In this document: piece by piece, positions 15,253 to 23,879 of the stretch | Layout: each line of letters begins with the position of its first letter | Numbering within the stretch: the stretch's first letter is position 1 | Assembly: GCA_001795455.1 (NCBI GenBank) | Contig: MGPB01000021.1 | Coordinates: forward strand, 186,001 to 250,000 | Direction: 5' to 3' | Length of the DNA: 64,000 nt | DNA from: Curvibacter sp. GWA2_63_95 | GTDB lineage: Bacteria > Pseudomonadota > Gammaproteobacteria > Burkholderiales > Burkholderiaceae_C | Notes under the pieces: model-generated | The model's input: only the letters and a program-made list of their open reading frames with translations | What the model was told of the DNA's origin: nothing | Database searches by the model: none | Program-made: the position numbers and the translations under genes

Positions 15253-16584
15253 TCAGGCTTTAGGCAGGCGCAAGAGCTGCAGCTCGGCCAGCGATGCATA
15301 CAAGGGCGCGCTGATGAGGCGCGAGACGGCGCTGGCCAGCAGGGCGCTGGCCATGAGGCTCAGCACCAGGGCATGGCCGTCCACCATCTCCATCACGATG
15401 ATGAAGGCGGTGAGCGGGGCCTGGGTGACGGCAGCTAGAAAGGCGGCCATGCCCAGGGCGATAAGGGTGGGTGGGTTGGTGTAGGCCATCCACTGCGCCA
15501 CGTCACCACCCACGGCACCGCCAAGGGCCAGCGAGGGCGCGAAGATGCCGCCCGGCACACCGGCCCAGGTGGTGAGCCAGGTGGTAACGAACTTGAGCAA
15601 CACATACAGGGAGCTGGTGTCGCCGGAGTTCTCCAGTGATGCCTTGGTGTGCGTGTAGCCGCTGCCAAAGGTGTCACCCGCCGTTACCACGCCGATGATG
15701 GCAATGCTGAAGCCGCATGCTGCGGCAAAGGCCACGGGTCGCGCCTTGCGCTGTGCGCTGAACCAGTCTGGTGAATGGCCAGCCAGTGACACCACCAGCA
15801 GGCGCGCGAACATGCCACCGAGCAGGCCGCAGGCCAGCGAGACGAACACACCGGGCAACAGCGTGGCCCAGCCAAACCCTTCCACCCGGATGATGCCAAA
15901 GTAGCTGCCGTTGCCATAGGCCGAGACGCCCATCAGCCCGGCCAGCACGATGGCGGCGATCGTGAGGCCGTGGTTGCGTTGCTCGGGCTTGCGGGTCAGC
16001 TCCTCGATGGCAAACATCACGCCGCCCAGCGGGGTGTTGAAGGCCGCCGCAATGCCCGCCGCGCCGCCCGCCACCAGCAGACTGTGTTCGCTGATCTGCG
16101 AGCGCTTGGGCAGCCAGCGGCGCACGCTGTGCATGACACCGGCCGCAATTTGCACCGAGGGCCCCTCACGCCCCAGTGACAGGCCGCCCAGCAGGCCCCA
16201 GGCCGTGAGCAGCATCTTGGCCAGCGCCAGGCGCAGCGACACAAACAGGCCACGCGTGCCTTCGGTGATGGACGCATCTTGTGCCGCCATCACCTGGGGA
16301 ATGCCAGAGCCCGCAGCGCCCGGCGCGTAGCGCCGCGTCACCCACACGATGGCGGCGGCGCTGAGGGGCGTCCACAGCAGGGGCGCCCACCAATGGCTAG
16401 CTTGTACCCGGAAGAACAGGGCCAGCGCGTGTTCGCTGAGCCAGGTGAAGGCCACCACGGTGAGCCCGGCCAGCGCGGCAAAGGCAATGAAGAGGGCGCG
16501 GCCCCGCCAGAGGTGCGTGTCGTACAGCTCGTTGCGGAAGGCCGAATAGATGTGGGGGTGGGGTCGCATTGTCTGGCTGCCCAT
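15253..16584 (-). CDS. ClC-type chloride channel/antiporter
   Basis: This membrane protein of about 443 aa has the three ClC selectivity signatures: GAAGSGIPQV, LGREGPSVQIA and PGGIFAPSLALGGA. They lie in a bundle of about ten or more helices, and there is no C-terminal CBS domain. Bacterial ClC proteins exchange Cl- for H+ and help in acid or osmotic stress. Three in-frame ATGs (16608, 16584, 16569) are possible. The first lies inside the divergent operator region, so 16584 is chosen. It is followed by uspA. Confidence 0.88.
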   Translation of the reverse strand: MGSQTMRPHPHIYSAFRNELYDTHLWRGRALFIAFAALAGLTVVAFTWLSEHALALFFRVQASHWWAPLLWTPLSAAAIVWVTRRYAPGAAGSGIPQVMAAQDASITEGTRGLFVSLRLALAKMLLTAWGLLGGLSLGREGPSVQIAAGVMHSVRRWLPKRSQISEHSLLVAGGAAGIAAAFNTPLGGVMFAIEELTRKPEQRNHGLTIAAIVLAGLMGVSAYGNGSYFGIIRVEGFGWATLLPGVFVSLACGLLGGMFARLLVVSLAGHSPDWFSAQRKARPVAFAAACGFSIAIIGVVTAGDTFGSGYTHTKASLENSGDTSSLYVLLKFVTTWLTTWAGVPGGIFAPSLALGGAVGGDVAQWMAYTNPPTLIALGMAAFLAAVTQAPLTAFIIVMEMVDGHALVLSLMASALLASAVSRLISAPLYASLAELQLLRLPKA

Positions 16585-16603
16585 GGGTGTGTTTTGCAAA
16601 TCA

Positions 16604-16649
16604 TACATTGATACAAATGTATTTTGTTATATTTGAACAAATGTATTTG
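16604..16649. promoter_or_regulatory. AT-rich operator cluster between ClC and DapB-like genes
   Basis: A direct repeat ACAAATGTATTT occurs at 16613-16624 and 16637-16648 (24 bp apart). Overlapping perfect short palindromes are ATACA-AA-TGTAT (16611-16622), ATTTG-AA-CAAAT (16631-16642) and CAAAT-GT-ATTTG (16638-16649). The block is strongly AT-rich within GC-rich DNA and precedes the DapB-like start by 28 bp. The MarR gene two positions downstream is a candidate regulator. Confidence 0.6.
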
Positions 16650-16677
16650 CAAGGCCAACAACCCGAGGAGACACCGA

Positions 16678-17429
16678 TGAAAGTAGGACTGATTGGATAC
16701 GGCAAGGCGGGCAGTGCGGTGGCGCAGGTGCTGAGCGAGGACCCGCGCTATACGCTGGCGTGGGTGGCCACACGCAGTGGCCAGCCCGCATCGGTGGTGC
16801 TGGGTGGTACCCGCATTCCCGTGACTGCGCTCACCAAAGCCAGCCTGGCCCATTGGCTGGACCAACACCCGGTGGATGCACTGGTGGATTTTTCGAACGC
16901 GGCGTCGGCAGCGGTGTATGGGGAGGAGGTGAAGCGCCGCGGGCTGACGCTGGTGACGGCGATTTCGTCGTATGACGAAGCACAGCTGGCCTACATCCGG
17001 TCGCTGGGGGCGCAGGCGCGGGTGCTGTGCTCACCCAACATCACGGTAGGCATCAATTTCCTCATCATGGCCGCGCGCTTGCTGCGCGAGATTGCGCCGT
17101 TTGCCGATGTGGAGATTTTGGAGCAGCACTTCAGGGATAAGCCCGAGGTGTCCGGCACGGCCAAGAAGATTGCCGAGAGCCTGGACGTGGGCGGCGACAA
17201 GATCACTTCCATGCGCCTGGGTGGCATCGTGGGGCACCACGAGGTGATTTTTGGGTTCCCCTACCAGACGGTGCGCCTGATCCACGACTCCATCAAGCGC
17301 GAGGCCTTTGGTACCGGGGCGGCGTTTGCGTTGAACGAGCTACGCCATGGCCCGCTTGGTTTCTACACTTTCGACGATTTGTTGATGAAGCGCGTGCGCG
17401 CGCAATTGCTGGCCGGGGCTGAGGGCTAG
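16678..17429 (+). CDS. DapB-like dihydrodipicolinate reductase family protein
   Basis: This 250-aa oxidoreductase has a Rossmann start (KVGLIGYGKAGSAVAQ) and DapB landmarks: DFSNAASA, SPNITVGINFLIM and VGHHEVIFGFPYQTVRL. The DapB catalytic stretch (EAHHxxKxDAPSGT) is altered here to EQHFRDKPEVSGTAKKIAE. The first catalytic histidine neighbour is replaced by Phe and the DAPSGT is degenerate. It may therefore be a paralogue with another substrate rather than the lysine-biosynthesis enzyme. The start has a strong GAGGAGA site. It is followed by a MarR regulator after 61 bp. Confidence 0.82.
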
Positions 17430-17490
17430 TCAGCGGCCGACGCGCCGGGGCGATTTATGATCCGGGCACCTTCCACAGTCCGGTGTGTCC

Positions 17491-17979
17491 ATGCAAGTCT
17501 CCAAACCATCTGCCAACTCCGCCGAACCTGCCGCGCTGGCCTTGCGGCAGTTTCGGGTGGTGTTCAACGCGGTGCGCACGCACTTTCGGCAAGTGGAGAA
17601 AGACACGGGCCTGGGGGGCGCTCAGGTGTGGGCGATGAGCCTGATCCACAAACACCCGGGTCTGGGGGTGGGGGAGATTGCCACACGCATGGACATTCAC
17701 CAGTCCACCGCCAGCAATCTGATCAAGGTCTTGCTCAAGAAAGAGCTGATCACCATGCTCAAGTCCGAGCACGACAAACGTGTGGTGGAGCTGCGTGTGA
17801 CGCCCGAAGGCAAGAAGGCGCTCAAGAAGATGCCTGGCCCGTTTGAGGGCGTGCTGCCCGACGCGCTGCGGCAGTTGGACGAAGCAACCCTATCCAACCT
17901 GAACCGTGACCTGGAAAAACTGGTGCTGCTGCTTGCAGCGGACGAGGACGCTGGCAGCATTCCGCTGGCACACCTTTAA
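17491..17979 (+). CDS. MarR family transcriptional regulator
   Basis: This 162-aa winged-helix regulator has the recognition region LGVGEIATRMDIHQSTASNL, the following helix IKVLLKKELI and the wing KSEHDKRVVELRVTPEGKKA, all typical of MarR. The N-terminal 20 residues are low in similarity. The ATG at 17491 is preferred, although a GTG two codons upstream is also in frame. It lies downstream of the DapB-like gene on the same strand, and the AT-rich palindromes in front of that gene are plausible targets. The ligand is unknown. Confidence 0.85.
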   Translation: MQVSKPSANSAEPAALALRQFRVVFNAVRTHFRQVEKDTGLGGAQVWAMSLIHKHPGLGVGEIATRMDIHQSTASNLIKVLLKKELITMLKSEHDKRVVELRVTPEGKKALKKMPGPFEGVLPDALRQLDEATLSNLNRDLEKLVLLLAADEDAGSIPLAHL

Positions 17980-18090
17980 AGTTCAGCGAATGTGTTGCAT
18001 CGACCGGTTGAGTCCGCCGTCGAAATCTGCCCAGTGCCCCTGACGCCCCAACGACCAGCAAACCAAGCCCCCTTACTTCAGTGTAAAAAA

Positions 18091-18142
18091 TGCCTGTAGC
18101 CCCCGTGAAGTTTGCGTAAGCAGCTATCAATTAAATAGCGGA
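18091..18142 (+). repeat. Dispersed 3'-end repeat, copy G
   Basis: Copy G lies between the convergent MarR and YqjK-like genes, 110 bp after the MarR stop. It reads CTGTAGCCCCCGTGAAG, then TTTGCGTAAGCAG, and ends in the hairpin half GCTAT-N8-ATAGC. The rest of the 208-bp gap shows nothing recognisable. Confidence 0.85.
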
Positions 18143-18187
18143 ACTGCACACGGCACGGCGCTATCCAGAGGGCGCCGTGGTGCATGC

Positions 18188-18679
18188 TCAGTTGGTTCGG
18201 GCGCTGTTGCTCGCCGTGTCAGATGCGGGTTCCTCTTTGGCCAGGGCGGCTGCAATCCACGACTGCACGGCGGCAGAGGCCAGCACACTGGACAGCAGGG
18301 CTGGGCCCAGGGCGCTGAGCAGGTGGGGTTTGAGTGCCCAGCGCCATGGGCGGCTGAAGGCCAGCGCAGCGCCCAGCACCATGGCGCCTGCCACCAGGGC
18401 TACGGGGTGGCGCTGCGCCGCCGGGCGCAAAAAAGTCTGCACCACGCTGCCGGCCAACACACCACTGGAATGCAGGGGGTGGCGCGCCCACCATTGACTC
18501 AGTGTGTCAATCAGCACGCTGGCGCCGGGCAGGGCGGTTTTCAGAATGTCGAGCAGGCCGGGGGCCGACGTGGCAGAACGGACCCCAGCGCGTGCCCCGC
18601 TGTGGCTCAGAGCGATACGCAAACGTTCGCGCGACAGGGCCAGGCGCTCTGCCGGGGTGAGCGGTGGGGGCGCGCTCAT
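18188..18679 (-). CDS. YqjK-like small membrane-associated protein
   Basis: This is a 163-aa protein with a basic amphipathic N-terminus (LTPAERLALSRERLRIALSH), two hydrophobic segments (about residues 95-110 and 125-142) and an acidic tail. It is the third gene of a yqjD-yqjE-yqjK-like set and its start overlaps the YqjE-like gene by 4 bp. The gene order is the main evidence and sequence similarity to YqjK is weak. The frame is open upstream to 18919, but that stretch overlaps the YqjE-like gene and is arginine/glycine-rich noise. Confidence 0.6.
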   Translation of the reverse strand: MSAPPPLTPAERLALSRERLRIALSHSGARAGVRSATSAPGLLDILKTALPGASVLIDTLSQWWARHPLHSSGVLAGSVVQTFLRPAAQRHPVALVAGAMVLGAALAFSRPWRWALKPHLLSALGPALLSSVLASAAVQSWIAAALAKEEPASDTASNSARTN

Positions 18680-19065
18680 GCGCCCAGTCCGCGCAGCAGG
18701 GCCATGTCGGCCTGCACCTGGCGGCGCAGTTCGGCAAAAGCGGGGTCGGTAGCGTTGCTGGGCGCGCGCGCCAGCAGGCCGCACACCAGGGCCAGCAGCG
18801 CAGGAATGCCGGGCACCAGCGCCAGCACCCAGAGAGTGGTCTGCGGTGGTGCGGGCACCAGTGTGACCCACAGCATCAGCGCCACGCCGGCCAGTACGGT
18901 GGCCACACCCAGCAGGCACAGCGCCAGTGCACCCAGCAGAGTGCGGCGTTTCAGGGCCGCTGCCTGCGTGGCCAGTTCGGTCCCGATCAGTTCGCCATAG
19001 GCCTGTGCATGGTCCCCCAGCAGTTGCGGCTGCGTGGCGATCAGGTGAAAAAGCGGGTGCAGCAT
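18676..19065 (-). CDS. Phage-holin-superfamily/YqjE-like membrane protein
   Basis: This is a 129-aa protein with two adjacent membrane helices (about residues 43-70 and 77-98) between a short N-terminal helix and a charged C-terminus. This matches the YqjE/DUF1469 holin-like family. The ELIGTELATQAAALKRR stretch before the first helix is typical. It lies between the YqjD/ElaB-like gene (28 bp upstream) and the YqjK-like gene (4-bp overlap). In E. coli the equivalent genes are stationary-phase, membrane-associated proteins of unclear role. Confidence 0.75.
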   Translation of the reverse strand: MLHPLFHLIATQPQLLGDHAQAYGELIGTELATQAAALKRRTLLGALALCLLGVATVLAGVALMLWVTLVPAPPQTTLWVLALVPGIPALLALVCGLLARAPSNATDPAFAELRRQVQADMALLRGLGA

Positions 19066-19093
19066 GGTGCGGTGGTCCTGCAGGGGGCTTGGG

Positions 19094-19372
19094 TTAATGG
19101 GCGCGTGAACGGCTCAGCAGGCTGACCAGACCCATCAGCGCTGCGCCGGTGGCCGCTGCAATCAGCACCGCCTTGACAGGCTCGTTCTGGATGTAGCGCA
19201 CGGTCACGTCGCCGGTGTTGGCGGCTTTCTCGCGCAGTTGCAGGGCGCTGTCTTGCACGGCATGCAGGCCGCGCTGGGCCAGCGCGCTGGCTTGGTCCGT
19301 GGCGCGGTCCAGCAGGGGGGCGATCTGGTTGGCGGCGTTGTTGATGGGGGTAGTGATGGCTTCGGTTTTCAT
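19094..19372 (-). CDS. DUF883/ElaB-YqjD family protein
   Basis: This is a 92-aa tail-anchored protein: an amphipathic helical N-terminal domain (residues 1-65) and a C-terminal membrane helix (VLIAAATGAALMGLVSLLS) followed by a short basic tail (RSRAH). The motif TVRYIQNEPVKAVLIAA matches the YqjD/ElaB C-terminal consensus (V..NP..ss..iaagvGfllG). YqjD and ElaB bind ribosomes and the inner membrane in stationary phase in E. coli. It is the first gene of the three-gene set and diverges from the transglutaminase-like gene across a 292-bp gap. Confidence 0.82.
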   Translation of the reverse strand: MKTEAITTPINNAANQIAPLLDRATDQASALAQRGLHAVQDSALQLREKAANTGDVTVRYIQNEPVKAVLIAAATGAALMGLVSLLSRSRAH

Positions 19373-19664
19373 GTGGGATTCCTTGCGGTGAATGGATAAA
19401 ACCGCGATTGAGCGGGGCCTGAATTCATTGTGTGCAAGCGTGTGCGCTGCCGGAATCGGTCAGTGGGCCGTGGGCGCGTCGGCCCGCACGCCAGGGCGGC
19501 GTAGGAGGGCGCTGACACCGGGGGCGGGCGTAGGACAGCGACTACGGCAAGTAGCGGTCTGCGCCGCTTCGCAGCACGGTGGGGCAGCCCCATGCTCGAA
19601 CCACACTCCCGCTGCACATGCCCCCCCGTATGGCAACGGCCTCTTGCGACCCACTGGAACCACC

Positions 19665-20543
19665 ATGCTGCGACTGAGTTTTTCTATCGTGTTGAACTAC
19701 AACATCACTGCGCCCGGGTGTGACTTCATCTTCAACATCCACGCCGCGCAAACGGCGCACCAGACAGTCGTCAACGAGTTGCTCACCACCAGTCAGCAGG
19801 TGGTGCCCAAGATGTACACCGACACGGTGACGCACAACCGCTACCTGCGCCTCAAGGCCCTGGCGGGCCCGCTGACCGTGCGCTACGAGGCCGTGGTGGA
19901 CCTGGACCACCATGTGGCCCCGCCGCTGGAGGTGCCCGAGATGACGGTGGCCCAGCTGCCTGGCCCCGTGCTGCCCTACATCTACCCCAGCCGCTACTGC
20001 GAGTCCGACCGCCTGCACCGTCTGGCGGTGAAAGAGTTTGGCCACCTGCCGCAGGGCTACACCCGGGTGCAGGCCATCAGCAACTGGGTGACCCAGCGGG
20101 TGGTGTTTCGCTCCAACACCTCCAACGGCAACACCACGGCGCTGGACACCCTGGTGGATGAAGTGGGCGTGTGCCGTGACTTTGCCCACCTGATGATTGC
20201 GCTGTGCCGTGGGGTCAACATCCCGGCACGTTTTGCCACTGGCATTGACTACGGTGCCGACCCGGCACTGGGCCCGACGGACTTTCATGCCTACGTGGAG
20301 GCCTTTGTGGGCAACCGCTGGTACCTGTTCGACCCTTCGGGCACCGCCATCCCCATGGGCTTTGTGCGTTTTGCCACCGGGCGCGATGCGGCCGACGCCG
20401 CGTTTGCCACCATGTTTGGGGGCGTGCAGGGCACGGCCCCGGTCATGCAGATCCAGGCCATCCCCAACGCCCAGGGCGTGCTGGTGGTGCCGCAGCACGT
20501 ATCCCACGCCCTGTCGACCGACGGCCTTGCAAGTTACCAATAA
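19665..20543 (+). CDS. Transglutaminase-like family protein
   Basis: This is a 292-aa papain-fold protein with a beta-sandwich N-terminal domain (residues 1-100) and a transglutaminase-like core. The catalytic triad is C170 in EVGVCRDFAHLMIALCR, H208 in DFHAYVEAFV and D223 in YLFDPSG. Bacterial members are mostly proteases or peptide hydrolases. No signal peptide is seen, so it is likely cytoplasmic. The ATG at 19665 gives the family start; the frame is open further upstream without similarity. The DUF4398 lipoprotein gene follows after 37 bp on the same strand. Confidence 0.87.
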   Translation: MLRLSFSIVLNYNITAPGCDFIFNIHAAQTAHQTVVNELLTTSQQVVPKMYTDTVTHNRYLRLKALAGPLTVRYEAVVDLDHHVAPPLEVPEMTVAQLPGPVLPYIYPSRYCESDRLHRLAVKEFGHLPQGYTRVQAISNWVTQRVVFRSNTSNGNTTALDTLVDEVGVCRDFAHLMIALCRGVNIPARFATGIDYGADPALGPTDFHAYVEAFVGNRWYLFDPSGTAIPMGFVRFATGRDAADAAFATMFGGVQGTAPVMQIQAIPNAQGVLVVPQHVSHALSTDGLASYQ

Positions 20544-20580
20544 AGGGACCACCGGTCCCTGGTTCACCGGAGAGAAGAAG

Positions 20581-20967
20581 ATGAAGAAAATCCCCAAGCC
20601 CCGCCTGTTGCTGGCCTGCACCCTGGCCGTTCTGGCCAGTGCGGGCTGTGCCACTCGCACGCAAACCGACGCCACCGCCAACGTGGCCGTATCCAAAGAG
20701 GCGCTGGACAACGCTGCCGGTGCCGACGGCCTGCAGTTCGCCCCGGTGGAGATGGCCGCTGCCCGCGAGAAGCTGAGCCTGGCCAACAAGGCCATGGCTG
20801 CCCGCGACTACAAGGCCGCCACCGAACTGGCCACCCAGGCCCAAGCCGACGCCAAGTTGGCCCAGAGCAAAGCCAAGTCGGCCAAGGCGCAGGCGGTCGC
20901 CGATGCGCTGCAAGACGACATCCGCGTGCTGCGCGAAGAGCTGGACCGCGCCAACGCGGTCAAGTAA
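20581..20967 (+). CDS. DUF4398 domain lipoprotein
   Basis: This is a 128-aa predicted lipoprotein: signal peptide with lipobox LASAGC (lipidated C23), then a single DUF4398 helical-hairpin domain. The core is FAPVEMAAAREKLSLANKAM and AARDYKAATELATQAQADAK, rich in Ala and charged residues. It sits 53 bp upstream of the DUF4398-OmpA lipoprotein, with which it probably works at the outer membrane or peptidoglycan interface. The GGAGAGAAG just before the ATG is a strong ribosome-binding site. Confidence 0.85.
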   Translation: MKKIPKPRLLLACTLAVLASAGCATRTQTDATANVAVSKEALDNAAGADGLQFAPVEMAAAREKLSLANKAMAARDYKAATELATQAQADAKLAQSKAKSAKAQAVADALQDDIRVLREELDRANAVK

Positions 20968-21020
20968 CGCGCTGCTTCACACCACCCAACAATTTTTTCC
21001 ACCCGCTTAAGGAACACCCC

Positions 21021-21932
21021 ATGAAAAACCTCTACCTGACCCCCGCCGCACTGGCCATTGCCGTGCTGCTAGGTGCGTGCGCCTCGGCCCCGACCAGCAC
21101 CACCCTGCTGGAAAGCGCCCGCAACGACTACGCCCAAGCCCAAAGCAACCCCGACGTGAGCAACTATGCCGCGCTGGAGATGAAGCTGGCCAGCGATGCC
21201 ATGCAACAGGCCAATATTGCCGCCGTACAGAGCGCCAGCCCCGAGAAGGTGGACCAGCTGGCCTATGTGGCCCAGCAAAAAATTGCCCTCACCCAAGAGG
21301 TGGTGAAACAAAAAACCGCGCAGGCCGATGTGGCCCGCGCTGCCCGGGAGCGCGACCAGATGCAATTGACCCAACGTACCAACGAGGCCAACCAGGCCAA
21401 TGCCAACGCGCAGCAGGCGCAGGCCAGTGCCGATGCGTCACAGCGCCAAGCCGCCGATGCCCAGCGTGCGGCCGATGCAGCCCGCCAGGCCACGACCGAC
21501 GCCAACACCCGCGCCGCGCTGCTGGAAAGCCAGCTGGCCGATCTGTCTGCCAAGAAAACCGAGCGTGGCATGGTGATCACCCTGGGCGATGTGCTGTTTG
21601 GCAGCGACAAGGCCAGCCTGACCGCGGGCGGCACGCGCAGCGCACAAAAGCTGGCCGACGTGCTGCAGCAAAACCCCAGCCGCAATGTGCTGGTAGAAGG
21701 CTTCACCGACAGCACGGGCGCAGACGCCTACAACCAGCAGCTCTCGGAGCGCCGCGGCATGACGGTGCGCGAGGCACTGTTGCAGATGGGGATTGGTAGC
21801 GAGCGCATCAGCGTGCGCGGCTACGGGGAGTCGTACCCGGTAGCGGCCAATGACACGGCGGCCAACCGCCAGCTGAACCGCCGGGTGGAGATTGTCCTGT
21901 CGGACGAAACCGGAAAGACCCAGCAGCGCTGA
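21021..21932 (+). CDS. DUF4398-OmpA family lipoprotein
   Basis: This is a 303-aa lipoprotein (lipobox LLGAC, C20). Residues 25-110 form a DUF4398 helical domain, residues 110-180 a long Ala/Gln/Arg-rich coiled coil, and residues 183-300 an OmpA C-terminal peptidoglycan-binding domain. The OmpA part shows VLFGSDKASLTAGGT, VLVEGFTDSTGADAYNQQLS and RISVRGYGESYPVAAND...NRRVEI. The protein would be anchored in the outer membrane and bind peptidoglycan across a coiled-coil spacer. It is the last gene of its operon, facing the convergent DMT exporter. Confidence 0.9.
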   Translation: MKNLYLTPAALAIAVLLGACASAPTSTTLLESARNDYAQAQSNPDVSNYAALEMKLASDAMQQANIAAVQSASPEKVDQLAYVAQQKIALTQEVVKQKTAQADVARAARERDQMQLTQRTNEANQANANAQQAQASADASQRQAADAQRAADAARQATTDANTRAALLESQLADLSAKKTERGMVITLGDVLFGSDKASLTAGGTRSAQKLADVLQQNPSRNVLVEGFTDSTGADAYNQQLSERRGMTVREALLQMGIGSERISVRGYGESYPVAANDTAANRQLNRRVEIVLSDETGKTQQR

Positions 21933-21940
21933 GTTGGGTT

Positions 21941-21993
21941 GCTATTAATTTAGTAGCTGCTGGCGCAATATTCACGGGCGCAGTGGCTACTTT
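21941..21993 (-). repeat. Dispersed 3'-end repeat, copy D
   Basis: Copy D fills the 54-bp gap between the OmpA lipoprotein stop and the DMT exporter, and includes the exporter's stop codon (21987-21989). On the plus strand it starts with the hairpin GCTA-N9-TAGC, then TGCTGGCGCAATATTCACGG. Its orientation matches the exporter gene. Confidence 0.85.
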
Positions 21994-22904
21994 TCTTGTG
22001 TAACCCACCAGATGCCCACGCTGACCAACAGCAAGGCCACCAAGTATTTCCACTCCAGCAGCGATTCCCCCAGGAAGAGTGCCGACAGGCAGGCGCCAAA
22101 CACGGGGATCAAAAAACTGTAAACCGCCACGGTGCTGACCCGGTTGTACTTGAGCAGCACCCCCCACAGCGCAAAGGCGACGGCTGACAACAGCGCCATG
22201 TAGACCAGCAGCAGGCTGGGCGCCAGCGTGAACGACGCAATGTGACCGCCTGCGATCCAGCCAATCAGCACCAGTACCACGCCGCCAATGCCAAGTTGGT
22301 AGCCGGTCATGACCACCGAATCCATGCCCTGGGAGAGGCGTTTGCCATACAGTGAGGCGGACGACAGCACCAGCGCCGCCAGCACAATGAAGCCTTCACC
22401 CAAGAGAGTGAACTCGCCGTCAGTGGCAGCACCCCCCAGCAGCCCGCCAATATTCACTGCCAGCACCCCGGCAAAGCCCAGCGCGCAACCCAAGAGCTTG
22501 CGCCAGGTGAGGGTGTCGTTGTGGTAGACAAAATGCGCCAAGAGCACACTGAAGAACACGCCCGATGCGTTGAGGATGGACGCCTTGACCCCTGTGGTGT
22601 GGGCCAGGCCGATGTAGAAAAAGATGTACTGCAGCGTGGTTTGCAAAACCCCCAGCAGTGCTATCTGCCCGGTTTGGGCGCGGTGCAGTGCGAGCGATTT
22701 GCCCGAAAGTTTGGCGAACACCATCAACAGCAACCCGGCGCCGACAAAGCGGTACCCGGCGAACAGCATTTGTGCCGCAATGTCGTTGCGCCCGATCTCC
22801 AGCAGGGCGTAGCCCTGTTTGATGGCGGGGTAGGCACTGCCCCAGAGCAGGCAGCACAGGCCCGCGAGAAAAAAAACAGTACGTGGACGGGTGAAAAAAG
22901 ACAC
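21987..22904 (-). CDS. DMT family (EamA) transporter
   Basis: This is a 305-aa membrane protein with ten predicted helices in two EamA repeats (CCLLWGSAYPAIKQGYALL at the N-terminus and SAVAFALWGVLLKYNR in the second half). Such transporters usually export amino acids, metabolites or drugs; the substrate here is unknown. The gene starts 28 bp after the acyltransferase stop on the same strand, so co-transcription is likely. Its final codons and stop run into dispersed repeat copy D. Confidence 0.85.
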   Translation of the reverse strand: MSFFTRPRTVFFLAGLCCLLWGSAYPAIKQGYALLEIGRNDIAAQMLFAGYRFVGAGLLLMVFAKLSGKSLALHRAQTGQIALLGVLQTTLQYIFFYIGLAHTTGVKASILNASGVFFSVLLAHFVYHNDTLTWRKLLGCALGFAGVLAVNIGGLLGGAATDGEFTLLGEGFIVLAALVLSSASLYGKRLSQGMDSVVMTGYQLGIGGVVLVLIGWIAGGHIASFTLAPSLLLVYMALLSAVAFALWGVLLKYNRVSTVAVYSFLIPVFGACLSALFLGESLLEWKYLVALLLVSVGIWWVTQEK

Positions 22905-22931
22905 GACAGAGGGCGAGGGTGGGTGCGCGGC

Positions 22932-23873
22932 TTAGCCGCGAACGGATGTGGAGGGCGCGTCAGAAGCAGAGGTGGGGGCCATCCCCCGGTGCAATTCGGC
23001 CAGTTGGGCATCTTTGGCACGCCAGAGTTCTGCCACCCAGGCCGAAAAGGCGGCGCGGAACTCGGGGTCTTGCCCGTAGTCGCCGCCCAGCAAAGCCTGT
23101 GGAACCGGAATGGGGTGGATGCGCACCACCACGCGGTGCACCTTGCCGCACAAAAAGCCCCAGAAAGTGGGCACCCCTTCGGGGTAATAAATCGTCACGT
23201 CGAGAATCGACTGGAACTTGTCGCCCATGGCCTGCAGGGCTAGCGCCAAGCCGCCAGCCTTGGGCTTGAGCAGGTACTGGTAGGGCGATTGTTGTTTAGC
23301 GTGTTTGGCCGCGGTGAAACGGGTGCCTTCCAGGAAGTTCATCACGCTGGTGGGAATCAAGGAGAACTTTTCGCAGGCCTTGCGTGTGGTTTCCTGGTCT
23401 TTGCCACGCATCTCAGGGTGCTTCTTGAGGTAGGCCTCGCTGTGGCGGCGCATGAACGGGAATTCGAGCGCCCACCAGGCCAGCCCCATGATGGGGACCC
23501 AGATGAGCTGCTGTTTGAGGAAAAACTTGAGCAGAGGAATGCGCCGGTTCAGCAAGTGCTGCAGCGCAAAAATGTCCACCCACGACTGGTGATTGCTGCT
23601 GACCATGTACCAGCTGTGCGGGTCCAGGCCTTCAACCCCTTGCACATCCCACTCGGTACGCTGGGTCAGCCGCATCCAGGCGCTGTTGCAGCTAATCCAG
23701 CCCTCCGCGATGGACAACACCACCGGATCAAGGCGCAGGCGAACGGCCTTGAATGGCAGCACCAGCTTGATGGCGGCAAAGACAAACAGCAACGGCACCC
23801 AGAACAGGATGTTGAGCAGCAGCAGGGCAAATGCAAGGGCCCCCAGCAAGGGCGCAGGCAGGAAGTTCAGCAT
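22932..23873 (-). CDS. Acyltransferase (PlsC/YihG-like)
   Basis: This is a 313-aa membrane-bound 1-acylglycerol-phosphate acyltransferase family member. It has an N-terminal membrane helix, the HX4D motif (H95, D100) in SSNHQSWVDIF, the FLKQQLIWVPIMGLAWW segment and the EGTRFT motif, followed by the conserved PKAGGL. Length and layout match the YihG/YihG-like subfamily, which adds the second acyl chain to lysophosphatidic acid. It follows the diguanylate cyclase gene by 6 bp and precedes the DMT transporter, all on the same strand. Confidence 0.88.
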   Translation of the reverse strand: MLNFLPAPLLGALAFALLLLNILFWVPLLFVFAAIKLVLPFKAVRLRLDPVVLSIAEGWISCNSAWMRLTQRTEWDVQGVEGLDPHSWYMVSSNHQSWVDIFALQHLLNRRIPLLKFFLKQQLIWVPIMGLAWWALEFPFMRRHSEAYLKKHPEMRGKDQETTRKACEKFSLIPTSVMNFLEGTRFTAAKHAKQQSPYQYLLKPKAGGLALALQAMGDKFQSILDVTIYYPEGVPTFWGFLCGKVHRVVVRIHPIPVPQALLGGDYGQDPEFRAAFSAWVAELWRAKDAQLAELHRGMAPTSASDAPSTSVRG

Positions 23874-23879
23874 GGGTGT

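Noticed and set aside
18680..18919. Upstream extension of the YqjK-like frame by 80 codons.
   Set aside because: It overlaps the YqjE-like gene almost completely and its Arg/Gly/Ala composition is that of an out-of-frame reading; the ATG at 18679 with 4-bp overlap is the natural start.
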